DNA of 64,000 nucleotides from Ischnura elegans. Lineage: Eukaryota > Arthropoda > Insecta > Odonata > Coenagrionidae. Below are positions 1-28,860 of the stretch, piece by piece. Within the stretch, counting starts at the first letter, position 1. The number at the start of each line of letters is the position of its first letter. Where the stretch lies: NCBI RefSeq assembly GCF_921293095.1, contig NC_060257.1, forward strand, positions 92,989,449 through 93,053,448, in the 5' to 3' direction. A program made the position numbers and the translations under genes. The notes under the pieces are model-generated. The model did not search any database and was not told the origin of the DNA. It was given only the letters and a program-made list of their open reading frames with translations.

Positions 1-671
1 ATCGTTATCCTCCAGTATTACAAGTTTCTTTTACAACTCGATTTGCCGCCGACGGATAGCAATAATTTGTCTTAACAAATTCCATGAGGGTCGTAGCATC
101 AATTTTTGGTGTCCTAAAAAAAGGCTGGTGTCCTAACACCCCATGCCACACGCCTTTTAGGCGGCTTGCGGGGTATTATGTTGACGTAGATGAATTTCAG
201 GTGTACTATTCGAACGAGTGGCAACGTTATCATCCATTTTTCTGATAACCAAAACACACGAAGTGAAACGCTTGTACTTCATCATCCCGATGCCGCATTA
301 TTAATATCCCAAGAAATAATCTAGGCAAAATAGCAATAGGAAAACTTGCCCAAGAATAACAGAACAAAATAAAGTGACGATGAGCGGCTAAATACTCCCT
401 CAAAACAAATTTTACACCATGCGCTCAGCGTATTTCCCTACTCCCTACGGTTGTTTAGGCACCTATGACGTCACGCCTGGCCTCGGCAACGCTCGGGTGT
501 CTTCGCGCAGTGGTCGGCTCAGAGAAATTTTTCTCGATTTTAAATGCAATTTTTTTATTTCTTTTGATGTTGAATGGAGAAACTGAAGGTATTTTTGCGA
601 CCTAATGTATCCATTTGACTTATTCAAAATAGTTTTTAGGGCAATCTACGACCCATGCAAGTTCCTCATTG
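1..671 (-). mobile_element. Partial copy of a 2-kb inverted-repeat DNA element, cut by the window edge
   Basis: Read on the minus strand this segment matches 39,934-40,603 almost base for base, so it is an inverted copy of the left part of the element at 39,934-41,998. Similarity stops sharply at 671 on CCTCATTG, the same outer boundary as the other copy. Position 1 corresponds to about 40,603, so the rest of this copy lies left of the window. It carries the TGACGTCA palindrome at 466-473. It sits in the intron after DHX16 exon 13. No coding potential is seen. Confidence 0.8.
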
Positions 672-18864
<18,193 letters not shown>

Positions 18865-19013
18865 TTCCAGGCTGCTTAGATGGTAAAGAATTAACCTCTG
18901 AAATCAAACATTAACAGGGACCGAAAAGATTGTTTGTAAACTTTGCTAAGCGCCACCAGACCTGACCAGAGCTACGGGCTCGCACTTGCGGTGGCATTTG
19001 TTTATTGTATTTT
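18865..19013 (-). promoter_or_regulatory. DHX16: DHX16 5' region: acceptor for exon 1 and likely upstream leader
   Basis: A polypyrimidine-like stretch followed by TTTGATTTCAG (reverse strand) at about 18,901 looks like a 3' splice site. The DHX16 transcript therefore probably begins further upstream, with a leader exon. The 3.6-kb element starting at 19,014 either sits in that first intron or in the promoter. No TATA box or start element was recognised. Confidence 0.4.
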
Positions 19014-19354
19014 CCTTAGACCATTTAAGTAAGTAGACGTGCCATTCGGACGGAACGCTGTGGCCAACATCGCACGGCGGGGAAGTGAGTGGGATGAGGG
19101 AGCGTGACGTCACGGTTGGGACTGCAGACGATATTCCGTATGCGCGCTTGAGATATTTTAACGCTCATTCGCTGCAAAGTCGCCGAAAAGTGACGATATT
19201 GGGCACGCAAAATGATTATACACTTAATAAATATATTTTTACGATGAACTAAGGCATTTTATAGCCTTGAATGTGCGCAAAAAGCTAAATAAATCAAGAT
19301 AAAGCTAGAAGCGATCGTATTAAATAAATTGATTAAGAATGTCATATGTAAACA

Positions 19355-19745
19355 TGGGCGTACCCAGCGAAGGCCAGGGGGAGCAGCTGTCCCCCTAGAA
19401 GCAAAAATCGCAAAATTCTTTAAGCAAAATCAGTACTGAATTGGAACGAAAGTATTCAACAAATTTTCTTCAAACCAACGAAAAATGATATGTATTAGTA
19501 TAAGTTAAGTAACTGAAATAAAACTATTTTTTCAAGGAAATGATCTCATAAACTAATAAAGCGCTGTTATAATGTTCTTCATTCATCTTTTCCATGCTAA
19601 AATGTCTCAACTTGGCTTGCCCCCCCCCCCCTCCTAGAACATGGCTTCCCCCCCTAGACCATGGCTTTCCTCCCCCTAGACCATACCTTTTCACCCCCTC
19701 TAGGTAAAAAGAAGGGGTCCCGGCAAGTATCTCGTAATTATTTTC
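19355..19745. repeat. Low-complexity C/G-run dispersed repeat
   Basis: Starts GGGCGTACCCAGCGAAGGCC, then short G and C runs and a C-rich end at about 19,620-19,725 with tandem CCCCTAGACCATGGCTT units. It resembles the GGCGTAGCCAGG-type repeats at 45,776 and 55,003. It is nested in the 3.6-kb element. Confidence 0.45.
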
Positions 19746-20344
19746 CGCAAAAACCAGTTTATTGCGATCTCGGTAATCTTCAATAAAAATAATTAAACAA
19801 ATCGTTTTATTTATAAGCCCAGTACAATGAAGCCTAGATTAACGTATTTACACTGAAAATACGCATTTTGAAAAGTCCTACGTGAGATTAAAAAGAAGGC
19901 GTGGAGCAAAATCCCACGATATTTCACAAAGGGTGAAGGGAGGGGTCCATAAAAAGGCAAAATTATTTTTGAAATATTCCTTATTACTAGTAAATTAACC
20001 TAACGGTGACATTCCTAGAAAATGAATATTAAGACTGTCCCAACGGTCGTGTGTCATTTTTGACCCGTAATTTTAGTAACTTTGCATCGAGCAATATTCA
20101 TAAAAATTGGCACACTTTGTGGGGAAAGGTCCTAAGTTTTGTTGAGTTTAAGGAAAATTTTTACAATTTTGACCTTTTGATCTCGCAATGTGGGTCCAAA
20201 CCAAAAATTTTAATTTGCCTTATGTGGTTTTAATGTAAAAAATCGAGATTGAAAAATGCCTAAATTTCATTGACCAAAAATGTCAATTCTTGAGTTTTCG
20301 GACACAAGAAACCCGAAAAAAAACCCTTAAATTTACGAAAATTC

Positions 20345-20815
20345 AACCGTTGACCCAGTAAGGTCACCGTCAAGGTCATAAGGGTGGCAAAAAGAATAGC
20401 ATACCAACAAAGGTGTCGATCCATGGATTTTATAGGGCACCCAAGTCATTGACATTGTCCAAATACCCGTATTATTCACTAATTGACCTCCAAGGTTAAT
20501 ACGGAGGTCAAAGGCCGTAGAGGTAAACGTCCAGCCATCGTGACACCCAGGTTTCGAACCATATGTTTTCAAGGGTGCCAAAGTCGATTTTTCAGTTAAT
20601 AGATCCGTATTATTGATTTGTTGACCACCGAGGTCTCAATGGGGGTCAAAGGTCATAGAGTTAAATGTCTGGCCATCATGACAACCAACGTGTCAAACCA
20701 TAGGTTTTGAAGGGTCCCAAAGTCGGTTACGCAGTTCATTCATCCGTGCAACAATTTATTTTGACCTCCGAAAGTCATAATGGGGGTCAAAGGTGATAGA
20801 GATTTTAGTCGACCG
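20345..20815. repeat. Minisatellite, about 139-bp unit, roughly 3.4 copies
   Basis: TTGACC(T/A)CC blocks recur at about 20,348, 20,483, 20,621 and 20,761 (spacing 135-140 bp). Each is followed by GGGGGTCAAAGGTCATAGAG-like and later AACCATAGGTTTTGAAGGGT-like sequence. Units are diverged, so the array is old. AGGTCA half-sites are built into each unit. Confidence 0.8.
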
Positions 20816-22638
20816 CTTTGACTTTCTGACCGCTTTTGATTCAGATATTTTAAACTTCATTCGCTACTTCGATTACCAAATTTTATCTCCCTCAATAACT
20901 TCAATAGCATTTAAAAAAAGGTGATTGTTTGTTTTTAAACTCTAGCTAAATTTGAGGATTCTTTTTCAAAACTCTCTTCTACAATTCTAGGACATTAAGC
21001 CTGATATAGAAAGTAGGAATTCATGGTGTGGTATAATTTAAAAATTCTATCTACAGCTGACGAAAGAGGTAACTAGCGCGTTTTACTGTAACCAAGTATT
21101 TTCTTATACATGCGACTTCCGCATTTTCACAAAATTCGTTCAGCATTTGAAGACGCACAGTGTAATGTAGAAATAGAAATATATTTTAATGACAATATTT
21201 TCCACATCTGCGGGCAACAAAACAGCAGCTGTTTGAACGGCCTTATGTATCATGTGCGCTGCAAAACCGATTTGATAACTTGTGATGCACAGACCTTAGA
21301 TCTGAAGGAATGACTATAAAAAATAGAATGGAAATACATCCTTCTGCTAATGCTAGTTTCTTTTCTTCGTTTTCATAAATTGTTTTTACTTAAAATTTCT
21401 GTATTTTGGAGGAAGATAGAGCAGTATTTAAATATCTTTTATGGTCTTGCGTCTCCAAGTGCTTCGAAATATCATACTGCCGTGAAAAATAGAAATTTAT
21501 CCGTTACATTTCACACATTTGACAGAGTAATCGCGTCTGGATTTTTTTAATAAAATGAGATTCACTTCTTAGATGATCTTTGAATCCACATCCTCTTTTC
21601 TTACGTATTGTGACAAGAATATAAAAAAATTAAAAAATTAAATTATGTCGTAAATTGTTTAAAGAATTTAATTGAAAACTCTGTAAGTACATGCGTACAA
21701 AATTACATAAAAATATTTAATAAGTTATTCAATATATTAAATATAATTGATTGTTATAAAGCAAATTTATTTTTAAAATTATTTTAATCCAATCCTCTCT
21801 TTCTTTCTAATTATAAATATGTTAATAGGTATTATTTATTCCCAGAATTTTCCGTAGCGTGCGTAAATCGTAGGTGTCACTTGCAAAGCCGGCGCTAGAC
21901 CTTTTTCCACCATCGCAAAATATATATAACACGAGAGCTGTCTGCTAAGTAAAAAAATTATGCATTTATGAAATAACTAAATTACTTACCTAAATAATAT
22001 GAATGCTGATTTGTTGACATCCCTTTTTAGTAGCGCTAGCACGCAGCTCAATTTGCATGGCATAATTGACCGTTTAAAAATTACTATATGCGAAGGCGTT
22101 GCCGCGTTACTTCGTGGACGACCGGCAAATTCTTTACACCATGACCCTTTTCCTCTCTAAAATTCCCCCGTTTACAACTTTTGTGCAAGATTTCATGTTT
22201 TTATAACGATGTTCCGAATGATGCTAGATCGCTAACGAGATAAGAAAAAAATCTGCGGAAGTTTACAAAGGGCTTTGTCTTCATTTTACTGCCACAATAT
22301 ATTTTCGTCGCTGCCAATGACGAAAAATGCCACTGTTCATTAATTGTAAATTCACCAATCCAACCATGGCTGAGAGGATACTTCTCGTACATAACGCAAT
22401 ATATATTAGTACTTTTAATTGAAAAATCGCGAAGAAAATGGTCAAAATACCGCAGTGATACAGTGAATCCCCATTCGTTGCCATGCGCTACGACGATGAG
22501 CGTCCCAACCGTTACGTCACGCCCCTTTAAAAGTGGGAGGGGAAGGAAGGGAGCGGAGGGGAGATGTTGGCCACACGGCGAGACATGGGTAGGGGTGGGG
22601 AATGGCGGGTCTAGTTCTTATATGGTCTAAGGTATTTT

Positions 22639-23177
22639 CGTTTTTCATTTGCAAAATTCTTTGTTCCAAACTTTTTATCATAGGTGGTAGCAGCGTACGC
22701 GCCAACTGCCGCCAACTTAAATGTAGTTAAAGCGTTGACCAAGGCGTTGACAATGAAAATCATCAAATACGAGGAGGTAAAAGGCAATAAATGTACCCTG
22801 CACATTAAACTTTACGATTAATGCGCTAAAAATCATTAATTTTGAAATTAATCACCCACAAATGCTCGAACTCTTTTAACTACAATGTATAATTTTCTGT
22901 GAACCACCTAATCACTTCCTGAGGAGAAAGGAGGTTCATTATATCACTCCTTTTCATTTCTGGTGGACCAAAAAGAGCTAGAGACTTCCAACTGATTTCT
23001 GACCTGATTAGCATCAGTGCCTCTGAACATCATCCACTCACTATAACCATCTTTTAAAAATAAATTAAACTTTAATTTAAAATTTAAAGGAAAATCCTTA
23101 TCCAACAAATCAACGCGTACTGTGACTCAATAATCTTCGGGATGAGGCCAAGGAACACACACATTAGATAAATTTAT
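22639..23177. other. Intergenic, nothing recognised
   Basis: AT-rich sequence between two mobile elements. No open frame with a motif and no repeat partner were noticed. Confidence 0.4.
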
Positions 23178-23500
23178 AATAGGGTGGTTTCCTGTTATTT
23201 TTCATCGCCTAAATCGAAAGATTATTACTCCTGTGGTACGTATTTCACGCTTTTAGATTTTTAAATGACGATATCTATTTTTCGCGATTAAATGAAAAGT
23301 GAAAAATTTCAAGCGCGCGAAAACGCGACGGGTAAGTATGGATGCCGGGAAAACTCCCGTGTGACATCGTTCTGGTTCCCGCTGCCGCAAGTGAGGTGAC
23401 CTTGGGGCGAGGCTCTGAGCGCTGATACGACGCAGGATGCTAGCAGGTAGCAGAGTACCATGCTAGCTGGTAGCGCTTGGCTTAAATAAGGATTAATTAA

Positions 23501-24684
23501 CAGTGGCGCCGACTCCATGGGGCCTGAGGGGGCCCGAGCCCCCTCACAAATTCGTTATGGGTGTGAGGAAAAAATGTGCCAGGCTTGTCGATTTTCCCCG
23601 GAGTGTTCAGATCTCGATATTCTAGTTAAGCCCGTATGACACTTGCCAATTTATTGGCCAATATATTGGCCAATAACTTGGCCCAATATTGGTAAAAATA
23701 TTGGGCTTTACGCATCGTATGACACGTACCAATATTTACACCAATATTGGCCGTTATAGTGTTCTAATACCCCACTAGAGAACGCCACATAACACAAAAT
23801 GACAAAAGAGCATCTCAAGACGCAGGTTAATTGCCAATGAGCTACAGAATGGGAGGTGGCATAATAATTGTAAATTTAATAACTATTTCGAGGGGCTGCA
23901 AAGATATTCTCGAATTGCTCGAAATTTCATTCGGGTGAGTTCCTTGAATGATGAGAGATAGGCAATATGGTGATCTCATAGGTGAGCCAAGATAACGTAG
24001 CGGCTCGTTTTGGCTGGAATATGTTCATCGAATAAACAGAGATTGTGTCATCAATTGGGACTTTCACCCGAAACTTTAGCGCTCAAATCATGAAAAATAG
24101 TTTAATAATTGTAAAATAAACAAAATATAGACGCTATCGAGGAGAAACACGACGTTTTTATTCATTAAATATCCGAAATGTTATTTCCGAATTACCCACT
24201 TTAGACAGTTGATGTTTGTGAATTTATATTCTCTCAAAGTACACATTAATTATTTGAGCTATTTCATGGGTTGCTATGCTTGTAAAGTTTTTATATATGA
24301 TATTAAAATTCCGAGGTGAAATGTTTTGCAAAGAGCTTCTAGTTTTGGCCACTAGGAGTCGACAAGACTGAGTTCTGATTGGAGATTGGCCTCGAGAAAA
24401 TAGAACCTGTTCTAAATTGTAGATTGGCCAAGAAATTGTGCCCAATATTGTGAAACTGAGATTGGGCTAGAAATTGGCGTGTGTCAGTGGGTACACAATC
24501 CAATATCCAATGGATTGGCCAATAAATTGGCAAGTGTCATACGGGCTTTAACAGGGTTCTAACGTTGATCATATGACTCTTCTAAAATGCTTAAAATAAA
24601 CTTAAAACTCACTAATTATAAAATTTCCCGGGGCTAGATCACCTGTTTGGGCCCCCCAATATTTTTTGTAAGTTGGCGTTCCTG
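23501..24684. mobile_element. Middle element of the nest, hAT-like termini
   Basis: Begins CAGTGGCGCCGACTCC and ends GGAGTTGGCG-like sequence (AGTTGGCGTTCCTG), i.e. imperfect CAG...CTG inverted termini. The flanks TTAATTAA and ATTATTAA match at 6 of 8 bases, compatible with an eroded hAT duplication. G/C-run segments near both ends resemble other CAGTGGCG elements. It is absent from the sister copy at 59,439. Confidence 0.5.
23626..24550. mobile_element. Inner element of the nest, Harbinger-like MITE with TTA duplication
   Basis: The element 23,629-24,547 (919 bp) has terminal inverted repeats of about 40 bp, AGCCCGTATGACACTTGCCA continuing AATTTATTGGCCAAT, nearly identical at both ends. It is flanked by TTA. 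The 3-bp TTA duplication suggests PIF/Harbinger; a TTAA-type piggyBac origin is the alternative. The subterminal parts are rich in the palindrome CCAATATTGG and its variants. No transposase. Confidence 0.8.
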
Positions 24685-25218
24685 ATTATTAATACCTTAT
24701 CAAACGAGGAAAACTTTCCGGCTTTAGCCAGTTTTAATAGGTGATTATTAAGACATGTTTCCCTGAGCTATGTGCCCCATGCATGCATTGGTAATCTCAG
24801 ACGATGTAAAACTCCTATCTACTCGTATAGAATCTAGTTCCCTGTGACGCCACGTGGAGTGGCATCACATGGGCGCCAATCTGGCCTTTTTCAAATGAGG
24901 ATAAAATTGACTCTTGCCATTCGTCTAAACCGGTATTTCTAAAACTAAATAATTTGTTTATTATGAATACACTAATGGTGGGTAATGAATCGCAATCAAT
25001 GCCTTTCGTTTTCTTTGACGAAGGAAACTACCCTATTCCTGAGCATCCATTATTAACATGCTTAAATACCTTCGGAAACCACTAGGAATCACAACTCGAT
25101 CTCTCCTGAGGAGAAAGCCTTCACAAATGCTTAAGGCATGTCTAATTTAAAAAATAGCATCAAATGCACTGATTTGATATTTTTCTGATCAACTGTTAAG
25201 AGTAATCTCCACAACTGC

Positions 25219-25690
25219 CTACAACCATTGGTCCTTGGCAGTTTCGTTAGCAACCACTGCATAATGAGGGGAATCTTTATCCAAAACGTTGCAAAAATTT
25301 ATGAACTCATTTACCTTGGATGGTACGGGAAAACGGGAGAACACATCTGCTGCACCAGTGGACACTGGCTTCTGAAACTCTGTAATATAGGTAAAGGCTG
25401 AAAACAGTAAGGCCCAAAGTTGCACCCTCATTGCTGCTATCACCAGCAGGGGCTAAAATGTGCTTTAAAATTATCAATATGAATTTGTCACCATGCACAT
25501 TATTATCCAACCTTTCTACTATACTCCCAATAGCTAAAGCCTCACTTTCAATTTGGCTGTATTTTTGCTGAAAGGGAGTCACTGTTGAAGAAGCAAATGC
25601 TATGGGCCCCTTACCGCTACCTATTTCATGGTCAAAACAGCTGAAATTCCATAAGTGGAAGCATCAGTATCACAATAAGATGCTTTGGGT
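25219..25690 (-). pseudogene. Degenerate Ty3/gypsy-like RNase H fragment
   Basis: Minus-strand peptides in three frames line up in the order expected for a retrotransposon RNase H domain. First DTDASTYGISAVL (the D-A-S...GISAVL start). Then QQKYSQIESEALAI, the QxYSxxExEALAI block. Then QLWALLFSAFTYITEF followed by GAADVFSRFPVP, the WALLLSxYxYxIEF and NADALSRLP blocks. Several frameshifts and at least one stop separate them, so it is dead. No LTRs, integrase or protease were recognised nearby. Confidence 0.8.
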
Positions 25691-27117
25691 TGTAATGGGA
25701 AACCCACCTATTTTGTAACAGCAACTTCTTCCTTTTAAGAAACTCAAACCTCAAACCAAAAGAACTAAACCTCCACTTTCAGCCTTGTTGGAAGTGCTTT
25801 TCTTTATCCATCAGCACACTGAAGAGGGCTATCTTCTTCCATGGGGCTACCTCTTAGCCAATATACTTATACGTCTGCTTCCTCGTCCCCTTGCCGATCC
25901 TTAACCACGCTCTCTTTGGACCTATTTTCTACCGGAAGTGTGAAGCCACCTGTGAGTGAGTGAATGTGTGTGTGACTGGTTACTGAGTGCATGTATATCC
26001 ACAAACCACTGGTCATCCTCAGCAGGCTCTTCCTGTGAAGATTCCTGGCTTTTTGTGGAACAAGAAGCCTTAGTCGAGGTCCCTACAGACCTCACAAAGG
26101 ATCTAGTTTTGATTGTTTTTCTGCGTGAATGTGTGTTTTTGGGCTATTCCATTTGCGAGGCTGGTGTTTGGTCCTTACGGTGAATTTCTCCCCCTTCCCG
26201 CACACCAACACAGTGCCAATTTTTACTTGCAAGGTGTACGAGCCGTGGAAGAATTTATACGGCCGTTTGAGTATCTCCCTTTCCTACATCTTTGAAGTCG
26301 TAGAGCTCAATCCCCCTGTTTCGCAACTTGATCATTATTTTCCAGCGTAATTTCACAGGAACCACAGCTGCAGAAGCAGGCGCCATATTACCTATGTTTA
26401 CCACTTCTCTCTTAAATTCATAATTTTACCTACTCACTTTCATTCCATCCATAAATCCAATCTCTTCCTTCCCCTCCCTTACTTACCTATAATTCTGCCA
26501 TCTAACACTGTTTTCAAATTTTAACATTCCCTCCCCGCTAAGTACTCGCTCCATGCTAGCCTATGTATCTTCCGCATCTCATTGAGAAGCTTCCTCTCCT
26601 CACCCATAAGTGGTGTTCTGAAAATCGCAGCCATCAAGGAATACACAGGGTACCTTGAGTTGCTTTTCATAAACCGTGTCAGAACTGGTGGGATACAAAT
26701 TATTTCTCTGGAAAATTGTCAGCCTCTCATGTTTATGGGCCAGAAAGTTTTTAAAGGACCTAGGCCAGGGGTTGCAAACCTTTTGGTAATTGAATGGGCA
26801 CCATAATTATTGTAATATGGGCTTACTGATTCGACTTGTGCGCAAACCCTTGTGTACGCTAAAATAATTGCTTCATGAGCCACTCACAGCACAAATGTCA
26901 TACAGCCACCACTCCCAGCAGTGTCCTACTAACTGTTCCCTTCCTGGGTGGCCAGATAAAGCCTTTGGGCATCTAAGGTGCATCACCATGCAGTATATTC
27001 GTATGTGCAGTATATTATATGCATATTCGTGATGAAAAAGTTTCATCGCATCCCATATAAGACAGCCTAGCTTCACACACAATAAAGGTAATAACTACGG
27101 TTTAGAAGCATTAATAA
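25691..27117. other. Intergenic, mostly unassigned
   Basis: Contains short open frames without motifs. CAGGGGTTGCAAACCTTTTG at about 26,766 looks like a hAT-type left terminus, but no matching right end was found. The rest shows nothing recognisable. Confidence 0.35.
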
Positions 27118-27123
27118 TTTATT
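27118..27123 (-). terminator. Candidate polyadenylation signal of brainiac
   Basis: AATAAA on the minus strand, 324 nt after the brainiac stop codon. This is a plausible 3' UTR length. It was chosen by position and hexamer only. Confidence 0.4.
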
Positions 27124-27446
27124 GGATGCATATCATTATATACATCATCATAGATAGAAACACACAATATCACATAATTAATGACTTAAAAAGCCACTAT
27201 CACGATTATTCACCAATTGTGGAATGGTAAAAATGGGACGTATTTTTTATGTGAATAATAGAGAAGTTCACATAAAAGCTGCCATCTAAAAATGACACAT
27301 CATAATCTAAAATACCATAAGGCTGTATTTACAGAAAAACTAGAACGTTTTCAGCGATGATTGGGAGATCAGCCACTTCTCTAAATTCACTCAAATTTAG
27401 ACATCATACGAATAGAACAGGGAAATATGTTTCACCACACAAGATC

Positions 27447-28739
27447 TCAAGCATTCCCAGCACTTCTCTGCTCGTTCCACACGTCCAACAATTCTTTGGG
27501 GTTACCATATCCATGCGACGCTACAACGTACCGGTATCCAGAAACACTGTAGTCTTTGGGATAAAAGTGAAAATCGTCACTATGAAAGGGTTCAAGTCCA
27601 ACCTTGGCAGCAGCTAGACCGAGGAAAATATCATCAAACCTGAAATGCTTGGTGTACATTGATGCAAAGTAGAGGAGGCGAAATGCATTTTGCGACAAAA
27701 CGAATGCTCCTGCCGTGACGTAGGGAGGCCAGCGATCGTAAGGATATTCGGACAGAGAAACATACCACCGGCTGGACTTGTGGCGATGGGGAGAAGAGTA
27801 AAACACGTAACCTGCCCACAGCAGGGCATCATCAGGAAGATCAAAATCAACCACCTGGAGAGGCCTCCTGCTCACACTCGAAATGGTGGAATTAATAAGT
27901 TCATGCAATGAGTTACTCGGGATGCTTTTGAGGGAATCCAATTCACTTTGATTCCACACCTTCAGATAGGATGCTGCTTCCGTCTTCAGAGATGGCGCAT
28001 AATTTTCAGACAAAACTGAACTAGAACCAGGGCTCGTATTGGATTCCTCAACACTGCGCTTTCTCCGATTTTGATCCAAGCTAATGATAGGGCTTTCTAA
28101 ATAATGGGGATAATGAGTGGGATTACGGATAAACCTAAGTACATTTTTTGTGGAAATATACATGTCATCATCAGAAAAGAAGTACACCCTGGCGTTTGGG
28201 CAATATTCCATTGCCCACTTAAAACCCATCATGGTTTTAATAGTATTGTTGTAGTAAGCATCCACGAAGTTGGCTTGCACTATGTCTCTGTACTTAAGAT
28301 GTTCCTTGAGTATTCGCTTTTGAATTTCAGCGTCATTTTTAGAAACTCCTAGTACAAACACCCTCCTTGTTATCACGTCAGAAAACCGTCCTTCGAAACC
28401 CCAAGAATTGCGAATAGCTTGTCTTCGATGGAAATTATCTAATGCAGATTTCACTAAATAAACAAGACGAGGAGAGCTGGCCTCCAATTTACATTTGTGA
28501 TCACAGTTTAGCAAGAAGGTGTAATTGTAAATGTTTATTGGTGCAACATCGGGCTTTTCACCCCGTTCCAACTGGTCAACGAAATGATTGATGTCACCAT
28601 CGTAGGGGTACCGAAAAGATGATGAAAATTCCTTCTCGAATATATGTTTTAGGGGGCCTAAGAAATCCACAACAAATATTATAAGTACAGCTAAAATTAT
28701 TGTTTTGCACGTAACACGTTTAAACATTCGGAGGTACAT
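27447..28739 (-). CDS. brn: Brainiac-type beta-1,3-N-acetylglucosaminyltransferase (GT31)
   Basis: Golgi type II membrane enzyme. Fly brainiac adds beta-1,3-GlcNAc to mannosyl-glucosylceramide in arthro-series glycosphingolipids and acts in epithelial signalling (known for the family). Seen here: a cytoplasmic tail; one membrane segment (about 10-28); FEGRFSDV and RRVFVLG; DAYYNNTIKTMMG; the metal-binding FSDDDMYIS (DDD at 190-192); WAGYVFYSSPHRH; EYPYDRWPPYVTAGAF (331-346); and FRFDDIFLG, ending WNEQRSAGNA like fly brainiac. It has 430 residues versus about 325 in Drosophila; most of the excess is one insertion (about 206-305) between the DDD block and WAGYVF. Single coding exon, intact. Other GT31 members (generic beta-3-GalT) fit less well because the C-terminal half is brainiac-specific. 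Confidence 0.95.
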   Translation of the reverse strand: MYLRMFKRVTCKTIILAVLIIFVVDFLGPLKHIFEKEFSSSFRYPYDGDINHFVDQLERGEKPDVAPINIYNYTFLLNCDHKCKLEASSPRLVYLVKSALDNFHRRQAIRNSWGFEGRFSDVITRRVFVLGVSKNDAEIQKRILKEHLKYRDIVQANFVDAYYNNTIKTMMGFKWAMEYCPNARVYFFSDDDMYISTKNVLRFIRNPTHYPHYLESPIISLDQNRRKRSVEESNTSPGSSSVLSENYAPSLKTEAASYLKVWNQSELDSLKSIPSNSLHELINSTISSVSRRPLQVVDFDLPDDALLWAGYVFYSSPHRHKSSRWYVSLSEYPYDRWPPYVTAGAFVLSQNAFRLLYFASMYTKHFRFDDIFLGLAAAKVGLEPFHSDDFHFYPKDYSVSGYRYVVASHGYGNPKELLDVWNEQRSAGNA

Positions 28740-28860
28740 TCTGCGGCGAACATAGGTCCCTGAAAGAAAAGGAAGAACGATAGATAATACATTGTTATCA
28801 TGGGAAAGTTAACTATGATAAAATTTGAATGAATTGACGTACCTTGAACTAATCAACGGC
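28740..28860 (-). other. brn: Brainiac 5' leader with an 83-nt intron
   Basis: Upstream of the ATG, reading the minus strand, acceptor TTTCTTTCAG|GGACC (exon base 28,759) and donor TTCAAG|GTACGT (exon base 28,843) define an intron of 28,760-28,842. The leader portion of the coding exon contains an upstream ATG (ATGTTCGCC) in another frame. It opens an 18-codon frame that overlaps the brainiac start and could damp translation. Confidence 0.6.

Larger units (their letters stand above)
19008..22638. mobile_element. 3.6-kb inverted-repeat element, TATTTT target duplication
   Basis: The element runs 19,014-22,632. The left end is CCTTAGACCATTTAAG; the right end, reverse complemented, is CCTTAGACCATATAAG. 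Similarity continues imperfectly for about 120 bp (shared GTGGCCAACATC, GCGTGAC and ACGGTTGGGAC blocks). Both sides are flanked by TATTTT (19,008-19,013 and 22,633-22,638). No transposase frame is visible. The superfamily is not identified. The interior carries a C-run repeat (19,370-19,740) and a 139-bp minisatellite (20,345-20,815). It lies immediately upstream of DHX16 exon 1. Confidence 0.75.
23178..25037. mobile_element. Outer element of a three-level nest (AATAGGGTGGTTTCC family), copy 1
   Basis: The ends are AATAGGGTGGTTTCCT and, reverse complemented, AATAGGGTAGTTTCCTT. The outer parts (23,178-23,466 and about 24,725-25,037) align with the shorter 609-bp copy at 59,439-60,047. The extra 1.25 kb in this copy is later insertion. 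The second copy is flanked by TA if the element is taken as ATAGGG...CCCTAT, hinting at a TA target. No coding capacity. The superfamily is not assigned. Confidence 0.8.

Noticed and set aside
26766-26790. hAT element start (CAGGGGTTGCAAACCTTTTG)
   Set aside because: No matching right terminus or 8-bp duplication found within several kb, so no element is called.
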